Shown here: positions 34,330-46,400 of the stretch, in pieces | How the letters are laid out: each line of letters begins with the position of its first letter | Numbering within the stretch: the first letter of the stretch is position 1 | DNA from: Earliella scabrosa | Lineage: Eukaryota > Basidiomycota > Agaricomycetes > Polyporales > Polyporaceae | Reading direction: 5' to 3' | Assembly (NCBI GenBank): GCA_022605405.1 | Contig: JABYQQ010000027.1 | Span: 533,627-597,626, forward strand | DNA length: 64,000 bases | Program-made: the position numbers and the translations under genes | The notes under the pieces: model-generated | The model's input: the letters and a program-made list of their open reading frames with translations, nothing else | The model's database searches: none | What the model was told of the DNA's origin: nothing

Positions 34330-35928
34330 ATGTCAGATCCTGTAAAGACAATCTTTACCATAACGACCCTAACCGTGCCGCCAGTGTCAGCGCCCCCGCT
34401 TCCCCTCCGCCGCCAACGTTACTTATCAGCGACTTCGAGCGGCTATGCGCCTGTCTCCGACGTTGATGGCACTGATGGGCACGCATCGTTGTCCGTTCCG
34501 CCGGGACACCACTCCGATGCACCGACCGTGAATGGGAACCGCGCATATAGGCTCCCATACATCGAGGCCGAAGCCCGGGCGCGCTGGAAGAAGCTCCGCA
34601 GGATTTTGAAGACCACTCGAAGGTCAGTGTATGCGCATATAGTCTACTAGCTACTCACGTCCAGTTCCATCAGCGTGTCTGACCTCATCAGCAACTACCA
34701 CGACCAAGGTTCGACTTGCACCGCGCATCATACACCCGTTTCTCGAACCGCACGAAGCCTTCAATCTTGTACGAGCTTACTACGCCAACACTGCCGATGG
34801 AGAAGAGCCAGACGAGCACCCGGACCAGGCGACTCGGAGAGCGAGAGCGAGGAAGCAGGAGACCACGATGACGACGAGCAGAAGGCTGCTAGGTGAGTAA
34901 GATCATGCGCGCATACACACTGAAATCAAGACAACGCCCTCCTCGACCTGCTTCCAGACCTACGAAAGGACATCCACCTGCTTGATGACAAGCAGGTTGA
35001 TGTCCTTGCCGACTATGTGAGTTCGTCATTGTCGCAGTGTCAACACTCACATTGATTCGTATAGATCAAACACAAGGTCAATAAATCCCGGGGTGCCGAC
35101 TCGTCCCACCTGGTCGTTCGCATCCTCGGTTACATAACCGAGTCCCCCTTCAACCAGTGGACCCAGTGCGACTTCCCGTCACACCTCATTGGTCGAGCCT
35201 AGGGCTGAGCACGGATCTGATCCAGAGAGCTACAGCTCTCTACCTACGGGTAATGGTCACTTCAGACCCTCTGATCCAGATCCGTCAAAACCCATACCTA
35301 TAGGTATTTAGTGTGGGTACCTACAGGTACCTATAGGTCTTTTTTCCAAGTATGCATATTTATGTGTTTCTCAACAAATTAAGTATGTTTGTAGAGAAGA
35401 ATAAATATATTTTCTTGATCCAGATCCGTACAGATCAAGATCCACACTGATCCAGATCCACACTGATCCGAACCTACAGGTATTTTCACAGGTACCTAGA
35501 CTGTGACCTATAGGTATGTCTGATCCGTGCTCACCCCTAGTCGAGCCCCGTTTGCGCCGCTCTTCTGAAGTCGCCTACGATGCGCAAGCGTTTCAAAGCT
35601 CTCATGTGTGGGTTCGGTCGCCTAGCGTGTACCTAACCTGACCATTTGACAGATTCCGCGACGAAGTGATTGGGGACATTCTCACGATCTACACGAAAGA
35701 CTGGCCCACCGTCCTGTGGGATCAAGGCCTCATCAAGCAGAACAACCCCATGTCAGGCTGCGTTCTACTCATGGTAAGTTGTTCCGTGTCTGACGTGTAC
35801 ACCTCTAACCTCTACGTCAGGCCCTCAAGTCGCTCTGGAGGGGTCCAATCTCAGCAAACCAGCACGGCCTCTCTTCAGCGGAGTGTTCGGAACTGCCAGT
35901 ACTGAGACGAATAAAACTCTCGGCGTAG
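34330..35928 (+). pseudogene. Broken lineage-specific gene with MITE insertion
   Basis: Recognisable exons run in order: MSDPVKTIFTIT to ARARWKKLRRILKTTRR (34330-34622); VRLAPRIIHPFLEPHEAF to about 34892; NALLDLLPDLRKDIHLLDDK from 34931; KVNKSRGADSSHLVVRILGY up to the MITE at 35200; and after it LLKSPTMRKRFKALM, then GDILTIYTKDWPTVLWDQGL and SLWRGPISANQHG. The first two exons do not join in phase, and one base is missing after the MITE, so the frame is broken at least twice. The architecture resembles a large Agaricomycete orphan family; its function is unknown. Confidence 0.6.
35200..35539. mobile_element. hAT-type MITE, 340 bp
   Basis: Flanked by a perfect 8-bp target duplication GTCGAGCC (35192-35199 and 35540-35547). 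The ends are TAGGGCTGAGCACGGATC and its complement with one mismatch. The interior is AT-rich with repeated ACCTATAGGT- and GATCCAGATC-type motifs and has no ORF. An 8-bp duplication and TAG-type ends point to the hAT superfamily. Confidence 0.9.
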
Positions 35929-37302
35929 GACGATTGCCGACCTTGCACTGGAGTGCGACCGGAAGGCCCGCAAGCGGCGTAAGCTGAATACGTACGTCGC
36001 CCGTGCTCGTGATTGGTGCCACTTATAGCTGATACACTATTCCCAGGCAACGCGAGCCCCATGAGCGCGCCCCGCGTTCCCCGTCCACCGCCCCTCGGGT
36101 CACAGGTCCGATAGGGACTACAACATAGGACCCAAGGGCGCCGAGTGGGACCCGTGGAACGTTGTCGTCTCCGTACAAACGACCACGACAGCAACGGCGG
36201 GGTGGTGCCGCGTCCGATGTCGTTCCACGCGATTGGCTCCCGAACGAGATGATCACAACCAGCCCCGGCACGCGCGTCGCCTCGCACTGCTCGAGCCGCG
36301 AGCATCAGCTGTCGCGCATAATCACGTCTCATATGCGTGCGCATGGATCCCCGCGCCCGTCTCCCCGGCCCCGCAAGCCTTATCAACAAGTGGATTTGAG
36401 CATGTCGTTAATGTTCCTCTACACCCAATGCCAAAGTCCATGTCGCGCTACCGCACGTCGGGCGCGAGGGTCGCTCCCTCGCACCTCCATGTTGGTGGGG
36501 AGCCCACGGACGTGTCCCGCACTGCGCGTGGTGACGAGGACGGCGAGGAGGTTGCGGAAGGCGTCGGATGCAAACACAGCTGTACACCTGGCGGCGGTCA
36601 CGGGTGTGGATGTGGGCGTGGTGCGCTAGTGTTCGTAGTGAACGCCAGACACTGTTTGACTATCTTTTGAAATGACACGCATGTAACATTAATATTAGCT
36701 CGGAAGCGAACCGGGGTTACTGAAAGAATGGGTGACTTCTACCGTAACCAAGCGGCTCACATCATCTGGGTAAACGAAGTCACTGACGTGACGCAGGCTA
36801 TCCCATCGGACCCCGCTATAGGGTATGACGGGCAAGACGTTCAACGGCCAAACACTTGGAACAAGATCAGCTACGTCATGGGGGGTTCCCAGACCATCAT
36901 GCCCGAACAGAAGAGGAACTGCCACATGGTAGTGGTACTGGTAGTGGTAGTGGTACTGACTGGTACAGCATGACGTCTCAATGAAGACGTCAAAGAGACA
37001 CGTACCAATGGGAATGGCAAGAATGCTACAGAGACACGGACTCAACAGATGGCAGTTGACATACAAATCAATATGGTCACAACGAGGCGAGGTGATGGAC
37101 ATGAGTCATGAATGTGCTGGTACGTGCGGTGCGGAAGATTAGGAACGATGTCGGTGCACTTGAGGTGGTGTTGTGTAGTGAGCGCGCTCTGAGAGGGAAG
37201 AGAAAACAGTCGGGACTCTGGCAAGAGGCAATATGATCGTCAGCCTATTCTCCCGACACTAGGAAGCGTCCGTACTCACCCGCGGGCAATAGGCATGAGC
37301 CA
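35929..37302. other. No supported gene
   Basis: Short frames on both strands are low-complexity or Arg-rich; no exon pattern found. Confidence 0.45.
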
Positions 37303-38619
37303 TCAAACCCATATATGCTCTAGTTCGCATTCGAGATATGGGCTCGAGCACAGCTGACGCCATGAAAGAGGGATGGCCGTCGCCTGCATGCTCGTAACCA
37401 GTTGGACCTTGCGCATCGCCGGACATTTCGCCTGGATGAATTGGAATATTCCTGACCGCCGCTGGTCCCCCTTGCCAACAGCACGGAAGCGCAGACTAGT
37501 GAGGCCTCTACAAGCCCACAGAATGGCGGTGAGGTCGTCATTCGTCACTCCCTGCACCTCACCGACGTCCAGCTGACGGAGGAGAGAACGGTTTGGGTAT
37601 CTGAGGATACTGATGATGATGGCTAGACACGACGCACCGGGGTGGCCGTGATCATCACGGAATGTCATTGTGTGCACATTCGGCGCGTGGATGGAAGACA
37701 TGGCCAACAGCGAGCTGGCGTAGTTTCGTGCACGAAGCTCTTGTAGATCTGGCAGGTGAAGGAGCTTCGGGAACGTAGCCGCGCCGTAAGTTTCCTGCGC
37801 GGCCTGTATGTCCAAGACCTCTAAGGATGCGCATTCGCTCAGAAGTTCCCAAAAGCGTGACGACCAGGGAGTCATCCCGATGGTCAGGGATTTTAGCTTG
37901 GGCAGGATAGCTGTGTGGATGCGTACAGGGAGTGGGAGAGAGAGCACGCGCAAGGACTTGCTCATGGAAGTGAACAAGCACCCACCAACGTCATACACTC
38001 CTGCATGGAGGCAAGGTTGTGGCCACTCAACGCGAAGAGTCTCCAATCGGGTACACCCGTTGAGTTCTTGCCACGCTGACAGTCTCTTGATGACGGGCAT
38101 GGTGTCCTCGGGATCGCATATCACGGTAAGGCTACAGAGCCGTGCTTCATGAGATAGTACCCGTTCCATGCATAGGTGGTTGACCATCCCTTTGGCGAGC
38201 TGGACCGTTATCGTGAGTGGGTGTGGGTTTGACCGGTCTATCCATTCCATGAGCGATTCTTGGGAGGTCAGCCATCCACGTCCGATTGGACACATTGGCA
38301 GGATGGCATGCGGCATCAACCGGATCTCAGTCCAAAGTCTAGGATAACCTAGGACTACAGCCCTCCATGCCCGAGAAACCATAGAGACGTTGTTCAAAGC
38401 TTGATAGTCATAAGGGTCGTCCGACACCGCCAAAAAAATGACCCTTTGTATGATCTCGATGGGGACTGTGCGCAGAGAGTTAGTGACAACGTAGACCGCA
38501 CCACAGGGGCGGAAACTGTACAATTCGGACCATGACGGGGCGCAGGTCTGTGGCGGAAAAGCACGTCCACACTGAATTAGTCGGAACCGCCTTCGGTGTA
38601 CCATCACGTACGTCAACAT
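37303..38619 (-). CDS. F-box / LRR protein, 438 aa
   Basis: Single open frame from ATG 38619. The F-box is at about residues 52-97 (RTVPIEIIQRVIFLAV, NNVSMVSRAWRAVVLGYPRLW), the form widespread in Agaricomycete F-box proteins. Leucine-rich repeats follow (LRVLSLPLPVRI, LPKLKSLTIGM, ASLEVLDIQA, LPDLQELRARN, LRQLDVGEV). The 50 residues before the F-box are atypical and may be upstream sequence, so the true start could be internal or in another exon. Expected role: SCF adaptor. Unlike the other two F-box genes here it has no introns in the coding part. Confidence 0.8.
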   Translation of the reverse strand: MLTYVMVHRRRFRLIQCGRAFPPQTCAPSWSELYSFRPCGAVYVVTNSLRTVPIEIIQRVIFLAVSDDPYDYQALNNVSMVSRAWRAVVLGYPRLWTEIRLMPHAILPMCPIGRGWLTSQESLMEWIDRSNPHPLTITVQLAKGMVNHLCMERVLSHEARLCSLTVICDPEDTMPVIKRLSAWQELNGCTRLETLRVEWPQPCLHAGVYDVGGCLFTSMSKSLRVLSLPLPVRIHTAILPKLKSLTIGMTPWSSRFWELLSECASLEVLDIQAAQETYGAATFPKLLHLPDLQELRARNYASSLLAMSSIHAPNVHTMTFRDDHGHPGASCLAIIISILRYPNRSLLRQLDVGEVQGVTNDDLTAILWACRGLTSLRFRAVGKGDQRRSGIFQFIQAKCPAMRKVQLVTSMQATAIPLSWRQLCSSPYLECELEHIWV

Positions 38620-39132
38620 GAATGCCTTTGAACACTCTGTTCAAATCGTGGCGGCGTGCACTTACTGGAAATCAGCCACTGAGAGAGAGGAACGTAGGTC
38701 GAAGTATGTGTTAGACCGTGATTGGAGCTCCGCCCCAATCCGATCGCCAGTCTGCTTGGAGTGGTTTAGACTCCGCCTCACAACCAGATGCCGCTCGCGA
38801 GAGACTATGATAGCAAGTGGCTGCGCTGTGTAGACGAATTCACTCATCGACGGTCTAGTACTGTCTCCATTCCTCCTGCAACTTGTACTCTCACACGCAC
38901 CTCATTCTCTGGCTTTGCTTCGCACTACCTGCGCACGGATTCTTCGTGTGACTCTGGACCGTGCTCCGAGTTGCGAGTTGGAGATTCGGGGTCCCACATT
39001 ACGGAGCTCAGGTATATTCCGCCATCCCAACAGCCTTCTATGAACGAGACACCGGATAGCATGCATTCCAGAGGCTCGTCGGGTGATCACTGGAGCTGAA
39101 CGCCAGAAACGCAGACAGATAGCTGAGTACCA

Positions 39133-39579
39133 ATGTCCATTAAACACGGTGTTTGTAAATTCACGCTACGTGCCTGCCTAGACGCAGACGGAATTGTCTG
39201 TAGAACGCTGAAGGCACCAGCAGTGGCCTTTCCATTTACTTCCCCCAACGCGTCGACATTCTCTCATACGATCATGAGGGAACACCTCAGCGACACCCTC
39301 ATCCAACTACAGTGAGTGTCCCCCATCTTTTCTACTGTAACTCAGCAACGCGGCTTACGACAGAGAAGCCATCTTTTACCCCCTTCCAGGGGATCCGTTG
39401 CCACGTCAGCGGCGGTCGAGCCCACCATAGCATCGAAACGCGCCTACGAAGCATGCCAAGTCGATTCTGGCTCATTCACGATCAGCGAAGCCGCCGCAGG
39501 TGGTGCCATGACCACCATGACGCTCTGCGTTCATCGACACGACGATTCCAGGCAGTCCAGCCCGCCCTCCATATGGTAG
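39133..39579 (+). CDS. Possible small protein, two exons
   Basis: Exons 39133-39311 and 39390-39579 join in phase across a 78-nt intron (GTGAGT donor, CCTTCCAG acceptor) to 122 aa. The composition is Ala/Thr/Ser-rich (VATSAAVEPTIASKR, SEAAAGGAMTTMTL). No family recognised. The good splice signals are the main support; it could be noise. Confidence 0.3.
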
Positions 39580-39899
39580 AAATTGGAGGCGGACGCATCT
39601 CCTTTCGGCATCCCTATACACGAGCTCTCCCTGGTCACGTTGGGACCGTCGCCGGCTATCGATTGGGGTAAGGGGACTGAGGAGGAGCATGGTCCTCACG
39701 CGAGGTGCGTATATTAGTCTTCGGGACACAGACTAGATTGGTGTTGAGGCCGAGAAGCTTAGGATGTCCTTCCGCCGTATGACTATGGTGCGTTACGCGC
39801 CACAGCGTACTGCTCCCAGGTCTTCGTCGATGAATTGGTTGCAAGCACGAGACATAGTGAACGATGTAGAGCGAGGTGTAGTCGGAAAGGTCAATTGGG

Positions 39900-40330
39900 A
39901 TGCTTCCTAACGCTGATGCGCACCGCGCGCGGCTGTGTGTGTACCGACGGTCTCGCACTCGACCATGCACGACCTCCTGCGCGACGGGGACTTGATTACA
40001 CATGCTCCGCCGTACGCCTGCCATTCAGCCCACTCCCTCTCTCACATTTGCGCTCATCACAACCTGTTATCACATGTCGTACGATACGTTAATGGTCGAT
40101 TGGTTTCTAGGCATTTCCGTCACTTCCGCTCTCTCGCGAGATGTTCTTTTGCGATGTTGCCGCATTTGGCAGCTTATACGCCCGTTTAATCTCAGCTCGA
40201 GTTCCGGACGTCCGTGTGCCCTCATATACTGTTCATCCCTAGCCACGTTCGAATCTCATATCCCATCCACCCCATCTGTTTGCTCTACCACTACAGCATC
40301 GTGCGTCCTTCCGTTCCCTCTTGCTCTCCA
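39900..40330. repeat. Repeat arm, left copy
   Basis: This segment and 42035-42400 share long diverged stretches in the same orientation, including GGTCGATTGG/GGTCGGTTTC contexts, CGTCACTTCCGCT, GCGATGTTGCCGCATTT, CGCCCGTTTAAT and GTGCCCTCATATACT. They flank the gag-like relic, so they may be old LTRs or the shared tail of a tandem duplication. Confidence 0.55.
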
Positions 40331-40498
40331 CTAGCGCTGACATTATTCCGTATCATAGCCGCTCCGAACTTTGAACCGGACGCTTATCCTCGCTCGATCT
40401 TAAGCAGGCTCTCTTAGCGACCAGCTTTCTCCTGCTTCGATCTCACCGGCGGCAGTTGGATCGTGGCAAGACCACGCTCTCTGGTACGCCCTCGAGTC

Positions 40499-42110
40499 CG
40501 AGCGAAGCTTCTGACCAAGCCTTCCAGAGTTCAGCGACCGGTGCAAGTCGTGCGCGGACTTCAAGAGCGCGATACTGAAGGAGTACGTTGGCGCCGATGG
40601 CCGGCTGCTCTACACCGTTGAAGACGTCGAAGACCTCGTCTCAAGCACTGCGCAAGCCGGGTTCCGCACCAGCACGCACTTCATCGAGTATAAGCTCTGA
40701 CACATAGCAGCTGTCCTGACGCGCAGGGGCTACCGCCGAGAAGACAATCGAGACTTCCTGATCATGCGGGGTCTCCCCAAAGACCTGGCCGCGCAAGTTC
40801 TTCGACGCACGGCTCCTACGTATGGTATGCGATCCAGCAGGTCTCGGACGCGACGCATCATATATCCTTGACGCCTCCGTCATTCCCTCGTTTGGTCATC
40901 ATGCTAGCTCTCCCAGCTGCCTACCGCCGCTCTTCACACCATGGCGGACAAGTTGTTGCAGCTCCGCGACTAATCCAGCACTTCGGCACCAGCACTAGCA
41001 GCCCCGACGACGCCTCCCCGCACTACCTGCCTCGCCTCCCGAGCGCTCGTTACTTGTATGACGCCACACTTTGTCCCCGCGTATCCGATCGCAATCTCGG
41101 CGCGACAGCCCGTGTTCGTCTCCGACGGCACTATTAACGACTTCGACCTCGATCGGCGAATTCAAGCCATCTGCCAAAAGCTGTGGGCCGTCGAGCGAGA
41201 TCACACGCAGGAGCTTCGGCACCGCGTCGCACAGGAGGTAGCGCAGACGGCCCGAGAGCGCTCGGCGCGTATTCGCACGCAGCAGACGCGCCCCAGCAAC
41301 AAGACGCGCCCAGCGCCACGGAAGCAATTGTGTGCGAGGCATCCCAGCCTGCCGCAGAGCCTCCCGCAACCAACGACCCAGCGCTGACCTTGCACACGGT
41401 GTGGAGCAGCCTACCCCCGCGATCTCGAGTCCGCACGGGGTCACGTCGCCGCAACAATTTATCCCAGTCTTCGCGCCATCCTCGCACATCGACTGAGTAC
41501 CTCGCCGCCCTTTCTCAGATTGCCGTCAAGCGGTCGTACTCGCGTCTCGCATTGTACTGTGGCCGGTTCCAGCGCCCTTGCAAGAAGCCGACGACCGTCG
41601 CTCCCCATACGGTCTCCGCCCTTCACCACATCCTTCTTGTTCGACGTCTAGCAACAGGACAGTCTCGAGCTTCCGCTCGACGACAGCCTGCCGTTGCTGC
41701 GCATCCTGACCGCAAAACTTGCGCCAGCCGTGTTCGAGGATCTCAGCCACCCAGACCCCGTCTGGAGACCCAAATCGCCCGGCGGCTCCCACCCGCACGA
41801 CCTGCGGCAGGTCCAGCTGCGAGGGTCGAAGAAGCGACGAGTTCGGCGGCACATTTACGCGACATGATGAGTCAGACGCGCCAGCAACTTAGTACTTCGG
41901 CGGACACCTCCTCGACACCCGCCACGCATGGCGCGGACTTGACACCGATGCTCAATGACGCACTAGCCCGACTCACCCAAGACTTTGTATCCGGGACCGT
42001 GGACGGCTCAGATATAGCTGGGAGGAGCTGGAACGCACTGCGCACCGCTGCGCGTATACAGACGGCCTGTGGACGTCCTCCAGACAGCTGTGCGACGAGG
42101 ACTTGAATAC
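40499..42110 (+). mobile_element. Decayed gag-like retroelement relic
   Basis: A plus-strand frame near 40530-40690 reads CADFKSAILKEYVGADGRLL and VEDVEDLVSSTAQAGFRTST. It meets an in-frame TGA, then continues with IAAVLTRRGYRREDNRDFL and RGLPKDLAAQVLR. That layout resembles the gag of basidiomycete LTR retrotransposons. Further frames downstream (a long Pro/Ala-rich ORF to 42106) have no clear protease, RT or integrase. It is flanked by the repeat arms and is non-autonomous. Confidence 0.45.
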
Positions 42111-42400
42111 ACCGTACGCCTTCCATTCAGCCCATTCCCTCTCTCTTCCGCGCTCATTCTTGTATCGAAACCTCTTAACGCATGCCGTACGATATGTTCA
42201 TGGTCGGTTTCCAGTCATTTCGGTCACTTCCGCTTAGCAATGTTCTGTTGCGATGTCGCCGCATTTAGTAACTCAGACGCCCGTTTAATATCAGCCGAGT
42301 TCCCACTCTTTTCCTCCAGTGTGCCCTCATATACTCGTAGCTACCGCCTGTATACACAGGTTTTTCCTCTCCCTCCCACGTCTGGCATTCGCTTGTTCGG
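42035..42400. repeat. Repeat arm, right copy
   Basis: Second copy of the arm at 39900-40330, about 2.1 kb downstream, moderately diverged. Confidence 0.55.
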
Positions 42401-42499
42401 CTCAGATCGTCGTCTCTCGCTCTCGTCTGGTTCCCTTCTCAGCTCGCCGCTTCGTATCGATTGATCCCTGCAGATCCCTGCGACCCTTCGACAAAGCGG

Positions 42500-43446
42500 T
42501 TAGGGCCCGTGACAAGCTTCACAAAGACCATCTCGAGGCTCAGGGGTGCGAGTGTGAGTCTGGCCTCCGGAGCTGTCATAGAGATCTCATTGAAGTCAAT
42601 CGCGAGTGCTGCTACTTAGCATTCAGCTCAGACCGCATCGTGATTATCGCGGGCATCTACCACACTCGGGGAACAGAAACCAGGGAGGAGCGGGAAGTAG
42701 CTACTGTTGACGTTGAACGCTGAACTGCCGCGCTGGTGCAGCTACTGAGCGCTGAGCGACAGCCCCGTCACAGCGACCGACTTTGTCCGGCATAATCAGA
42801 CTAGTGCGATCGCTTAGGGCAGTGAGTGAATCGACACGATCAGGCCTGGTCAGACCATGATTAGGACACGGTCAAGCCACGGTCAAGCCACGGTGAAGCC
42901 AACATCGAGCCGACGTTCACGTAGTTGGCGCATTGTAATAGATTTCAGGCATTACCCGACATACGCACTGGATAGACCAACAGGGGTAGGAGTCGACTGA
43001 TGGGACTCGTGCACGAGGAAGCGGAGTGTCAACGAGAGGGCAACGAGATGCGATTCGATAGAAAAAATGCGCTGATGGGACTGATGGACGAGGAAGCGAA
43101 GAGGTACTGATGGAGGGATTGCGGTGATCGAATGAGGGAGTAAGTGATGGTGATCGAACGGGTTTCAGACCATGGCGTATCCACGGTCGGACCATGGCCG
43201 ATCCACGGTCGGACCATGGCCGATCCACGGTCGGACCATGGCCGATCCACGGTCGGACCATGGTGCTCTGCAATTAGACCAACGCCAGGTAGTTCGAAAC
43301 AATGTGTAGTCAGGCAAGCGGCACACATATCGGTGTGGAGGCTCAGAACAACGATATAATCCATGACGAGTATCTACAGTGTCAGAGTGTAAGCGTATGT
43401 ATATGCCACGAGACCCTCCGCAATGCCTCTCAGAGCGGCTCAGCGC
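42500..43446. other. No supported gene
   Basis: Contains a short Cys-rich plus-strand frame (ends 42723) that I cannot support, GGTCAAGCCAC-type short repeats near 42870-42900, and the 22-bp tandem array. Confidence 0.4.
43169..43263. repeat. 22-bp tandem repeat, 4.3 units
   Basis: Unit ACCATGGCCGATCCACGGTC+GG repeats at 43169, 43191, 43213 and 43235 and ends with a partial unit; only the first unit differs (GCGTAT for GCCGAT). Confidence 0.9.
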
Positions 43447-46400
43447 TCAAGTGTTCTTGAGTTCTACCTTGACTTGTTTGACCCATTGCCAAAGTTCATT
43501 CCGGTTCTTGACAAGGAGCTTGTCTAGTTCCGAAACATCGGCAGGCATCACAGTAGGTCTCGAGGGCAAGGCCGGGATCTCGAGCAGCTCTGGTTGCTGG
43601 GGTGATCTCCACCGCAAAGGACACAACGACAGAGACGTGATGGGGCACCCAACTGCTTCACCCAGTATGCGCAATATCTGGAGGGCTGCAAGGTGTTCCC
43701 TCTGATCTTCCGTCATACGTTTCCGGAAGGGTATGGTCTCGTCTGGTTCTTCGTCGTGCTTGCGCTTCTTTCCTGCTAATTGCGCTTCCGGACCAGTGGG
43801 ATAGAGCAGAGGAGCTAGCAAGATCAATTCGAATAGCGCAAGGAACTGCCACTTTCCAACTTGAAATGGTAGTGTGAACACCAAGACAGCACTATAATCA
43901 GGAAGCGCACATACGTTTCTCGGTCGGCATGGTTGGCAGCGCCAGCGCCATTCGAGACAACAGTCGGTCCACCGCTGGATGGGAAGCGTTGGTTCCCAAA
44001 TGGTTGGTGAGACGCTCCAAGCGTCGGGTGAGGAGACTGTGTGGCAGAGTATCGTACGTGAGGAAGTGGCCGCCAACCGCGATAGTCTTCATGGGGGTAT
44101 AAACCATGTGGAGTTGACCAGGAGGCTGTATGCTAACGCGTGACGGTTCAGCTGAGATCGTTATGGCAGACATGTGACTTACAGCAAGGACCCGGGGCGA
44201 AGAACCAGTGCAGAAAAGTGGAAGTCGCTTTGAAACGCTCCCGGATGCGTTTCTGTCGGGAGAATAGCCACCCGCTGCAGGTGTTTGATCAAGTTCCCGT
44301 CATTTTGAGTGCGTGGAGTAAGGAGTGTCCATATCTTAGCTCCGCTACTGACGGAGACCCATGTTGCGGCGCCGTTGGCATCATGGTGAATGTGAGTCAG
44401 GAAGCAGCCGGTCGTAGCCAGAGCCCAGTTGGAAAAGCGACCGTGATCCGAAGATAGCCCAGCGGGTCCATGCCAGTCCTGTACAGCCGGCTTGGTCAGG
44501 GACTGAGCGGACACGAAACCGAGATCGTCCGTAGCACGCACAGCGCGCACGTCGTCAGATATTTCGCTGGAGGTGGGGACCTATCAGGCTAGGTCCGGGG
44601 TGAAGGGATTACTAATGCTTACTCGATGATCCACGGTCGTTCTCCCTGGAATAAGGGGATGTCCAGGAGGTTGATGCATTTGCTAGCGTCCTGAGACGCC
44701 GAGAAGAACTCAGAAATAGTCCCGGAGGAGAATTGAGCTCCTGAAGGGGTCACATCCTCGCGACGTGCGTCTCTGCGGGATTTAGCATCTATCGGGGGCA
44801 GAATGATCAGAGAAGATCTCGAATCTTAGCATGTAATTCGTACCGTGCCATTCGGCTGACGCCTGTGGACGACCACGGAGTCGGCTTAAATTCTCTAGGT
44901 CCCACTCATAGCACCCCTGGAGGTAGTGTTGCAGGGTCCGGTCCGGTCCGGTCTTTTGACCCCTCCGAGGCAGGACCGAGGACCAGGACCGGACAGGACC
45001 GCACCCAGTAGCTGAGGACCGGACTGACGGTCCAGTCCTAGCGGTCCTGCACAGGACCGCGGTCCGGTCCCAGTCCAGGACCGGTCCTGGACCGATGCCA
45101 GTCCGGACTGGTCCTGAACCAGTCCAGGACCGGTCCAACTGGGGTGGCCCACTAGAAACAAGTCGGCACCAGCAGGAATTGAACTCGGGGCCTCACAAAA
45201 AGGCCATAGTAACACAAGTGCTCTACCAGCTGAGCCAACAGCACATTATTAGAATAAGGCCGCTCTTAGATAAGATTAGATCAGATCAGATGTAGAGATA
45301 AACGTGTTACCTAAGCTTGATATGAGCCTCATTATGGGCTCTATTGATGGACACTACAAAAATGGCCCATATAAATTCGGAAAAAATCTCAAAAATCACC
45401 AAAAAATTACTGTATATAGCACTATATCAGAGCAGTCCAGGACCAGTCCGGACCAGTCCTGACCGGTCCTACATGGCCCGGGACTTCTGCCAGGACCGGG
45501 ACCGGGACCGGGACTGGACTGATGATCAGTCCGGTCCTGACCAGTCCTAAATCAGTCCGGTCCCGGTCTTTTTCCGGTCCTTGATCAGTCCTAGGACCGG
45601 ACCCTGCAACACTACCTGGAGGTGGCACGGTTCGACGTAGACACAACGACCATCCGCGAGAGCGCTCCGGATGAGATCCGTGACTTGCTGCCTCTCCGCA
45701 CGTCTGGGGGTCGCAGACGTGAGAGTGATTGTAGTGACGATGGGCGCGTTGCTGCCCGGGAGTGGCTCAGTAGCGTCGACTGAGTTTAAAGCTGCCCATT
45801 TCACCCATTCGAGGTCGATATCCTGATCAGGCACAAATGAGCATTGGAAGGGTGCTATGAGAGGTATGCTGATCATACCTCACGTCCCTCTGCCGGCTCG
45901 TCAACAATGTAAGGCAGTGGGGTGACTGGCGTCTCTTTCAATCCTACCCACGTACATGAGGAAATATGACTGTGTTCAGGGTCTACAAGAACCGAAGGTG
46001 ACCGCGGAGTGGATGGGAGATCAGAGACCGGTGGGATCAGCGTGGTGGAGCTGACTTGTGGGCTGGGCGTTGACGAGCTAGACTCTGATGTTGTCATGAG
46101 TTATGACTCTATCCAGACCAAGAACCGAGACTGACCGAATGCGTCTAAAACGCCAGGGTCCCTGTTTGCAGAGTTTCCTGCCTGGATGGGAGAAGACGAG
46201 TGGGTGGGTACGGCTCTAAGAAGCTTGATGAAGTCCTCTATTGTGTCGAAAACACGACGACGTTTATGTGGTAGTTCAGAGGAAGCAGGGGGTTCATGAT
46301 GCACCAGCGGATCCTGCGACGAAGGCGTGATAGACATGTGGGCTTCGAGACCGCGCCAGAGTGTCGAGATGATGTCTGCTTGCGAGAGTGAACCCACAAG

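Noticed and set aside
41183..42106. 307-codon plus-strand frame as a gene
   Set aside because: Ala/Arg/Pro-biased and part of the gag-like relic between repeat arms; no independent gene evidence.
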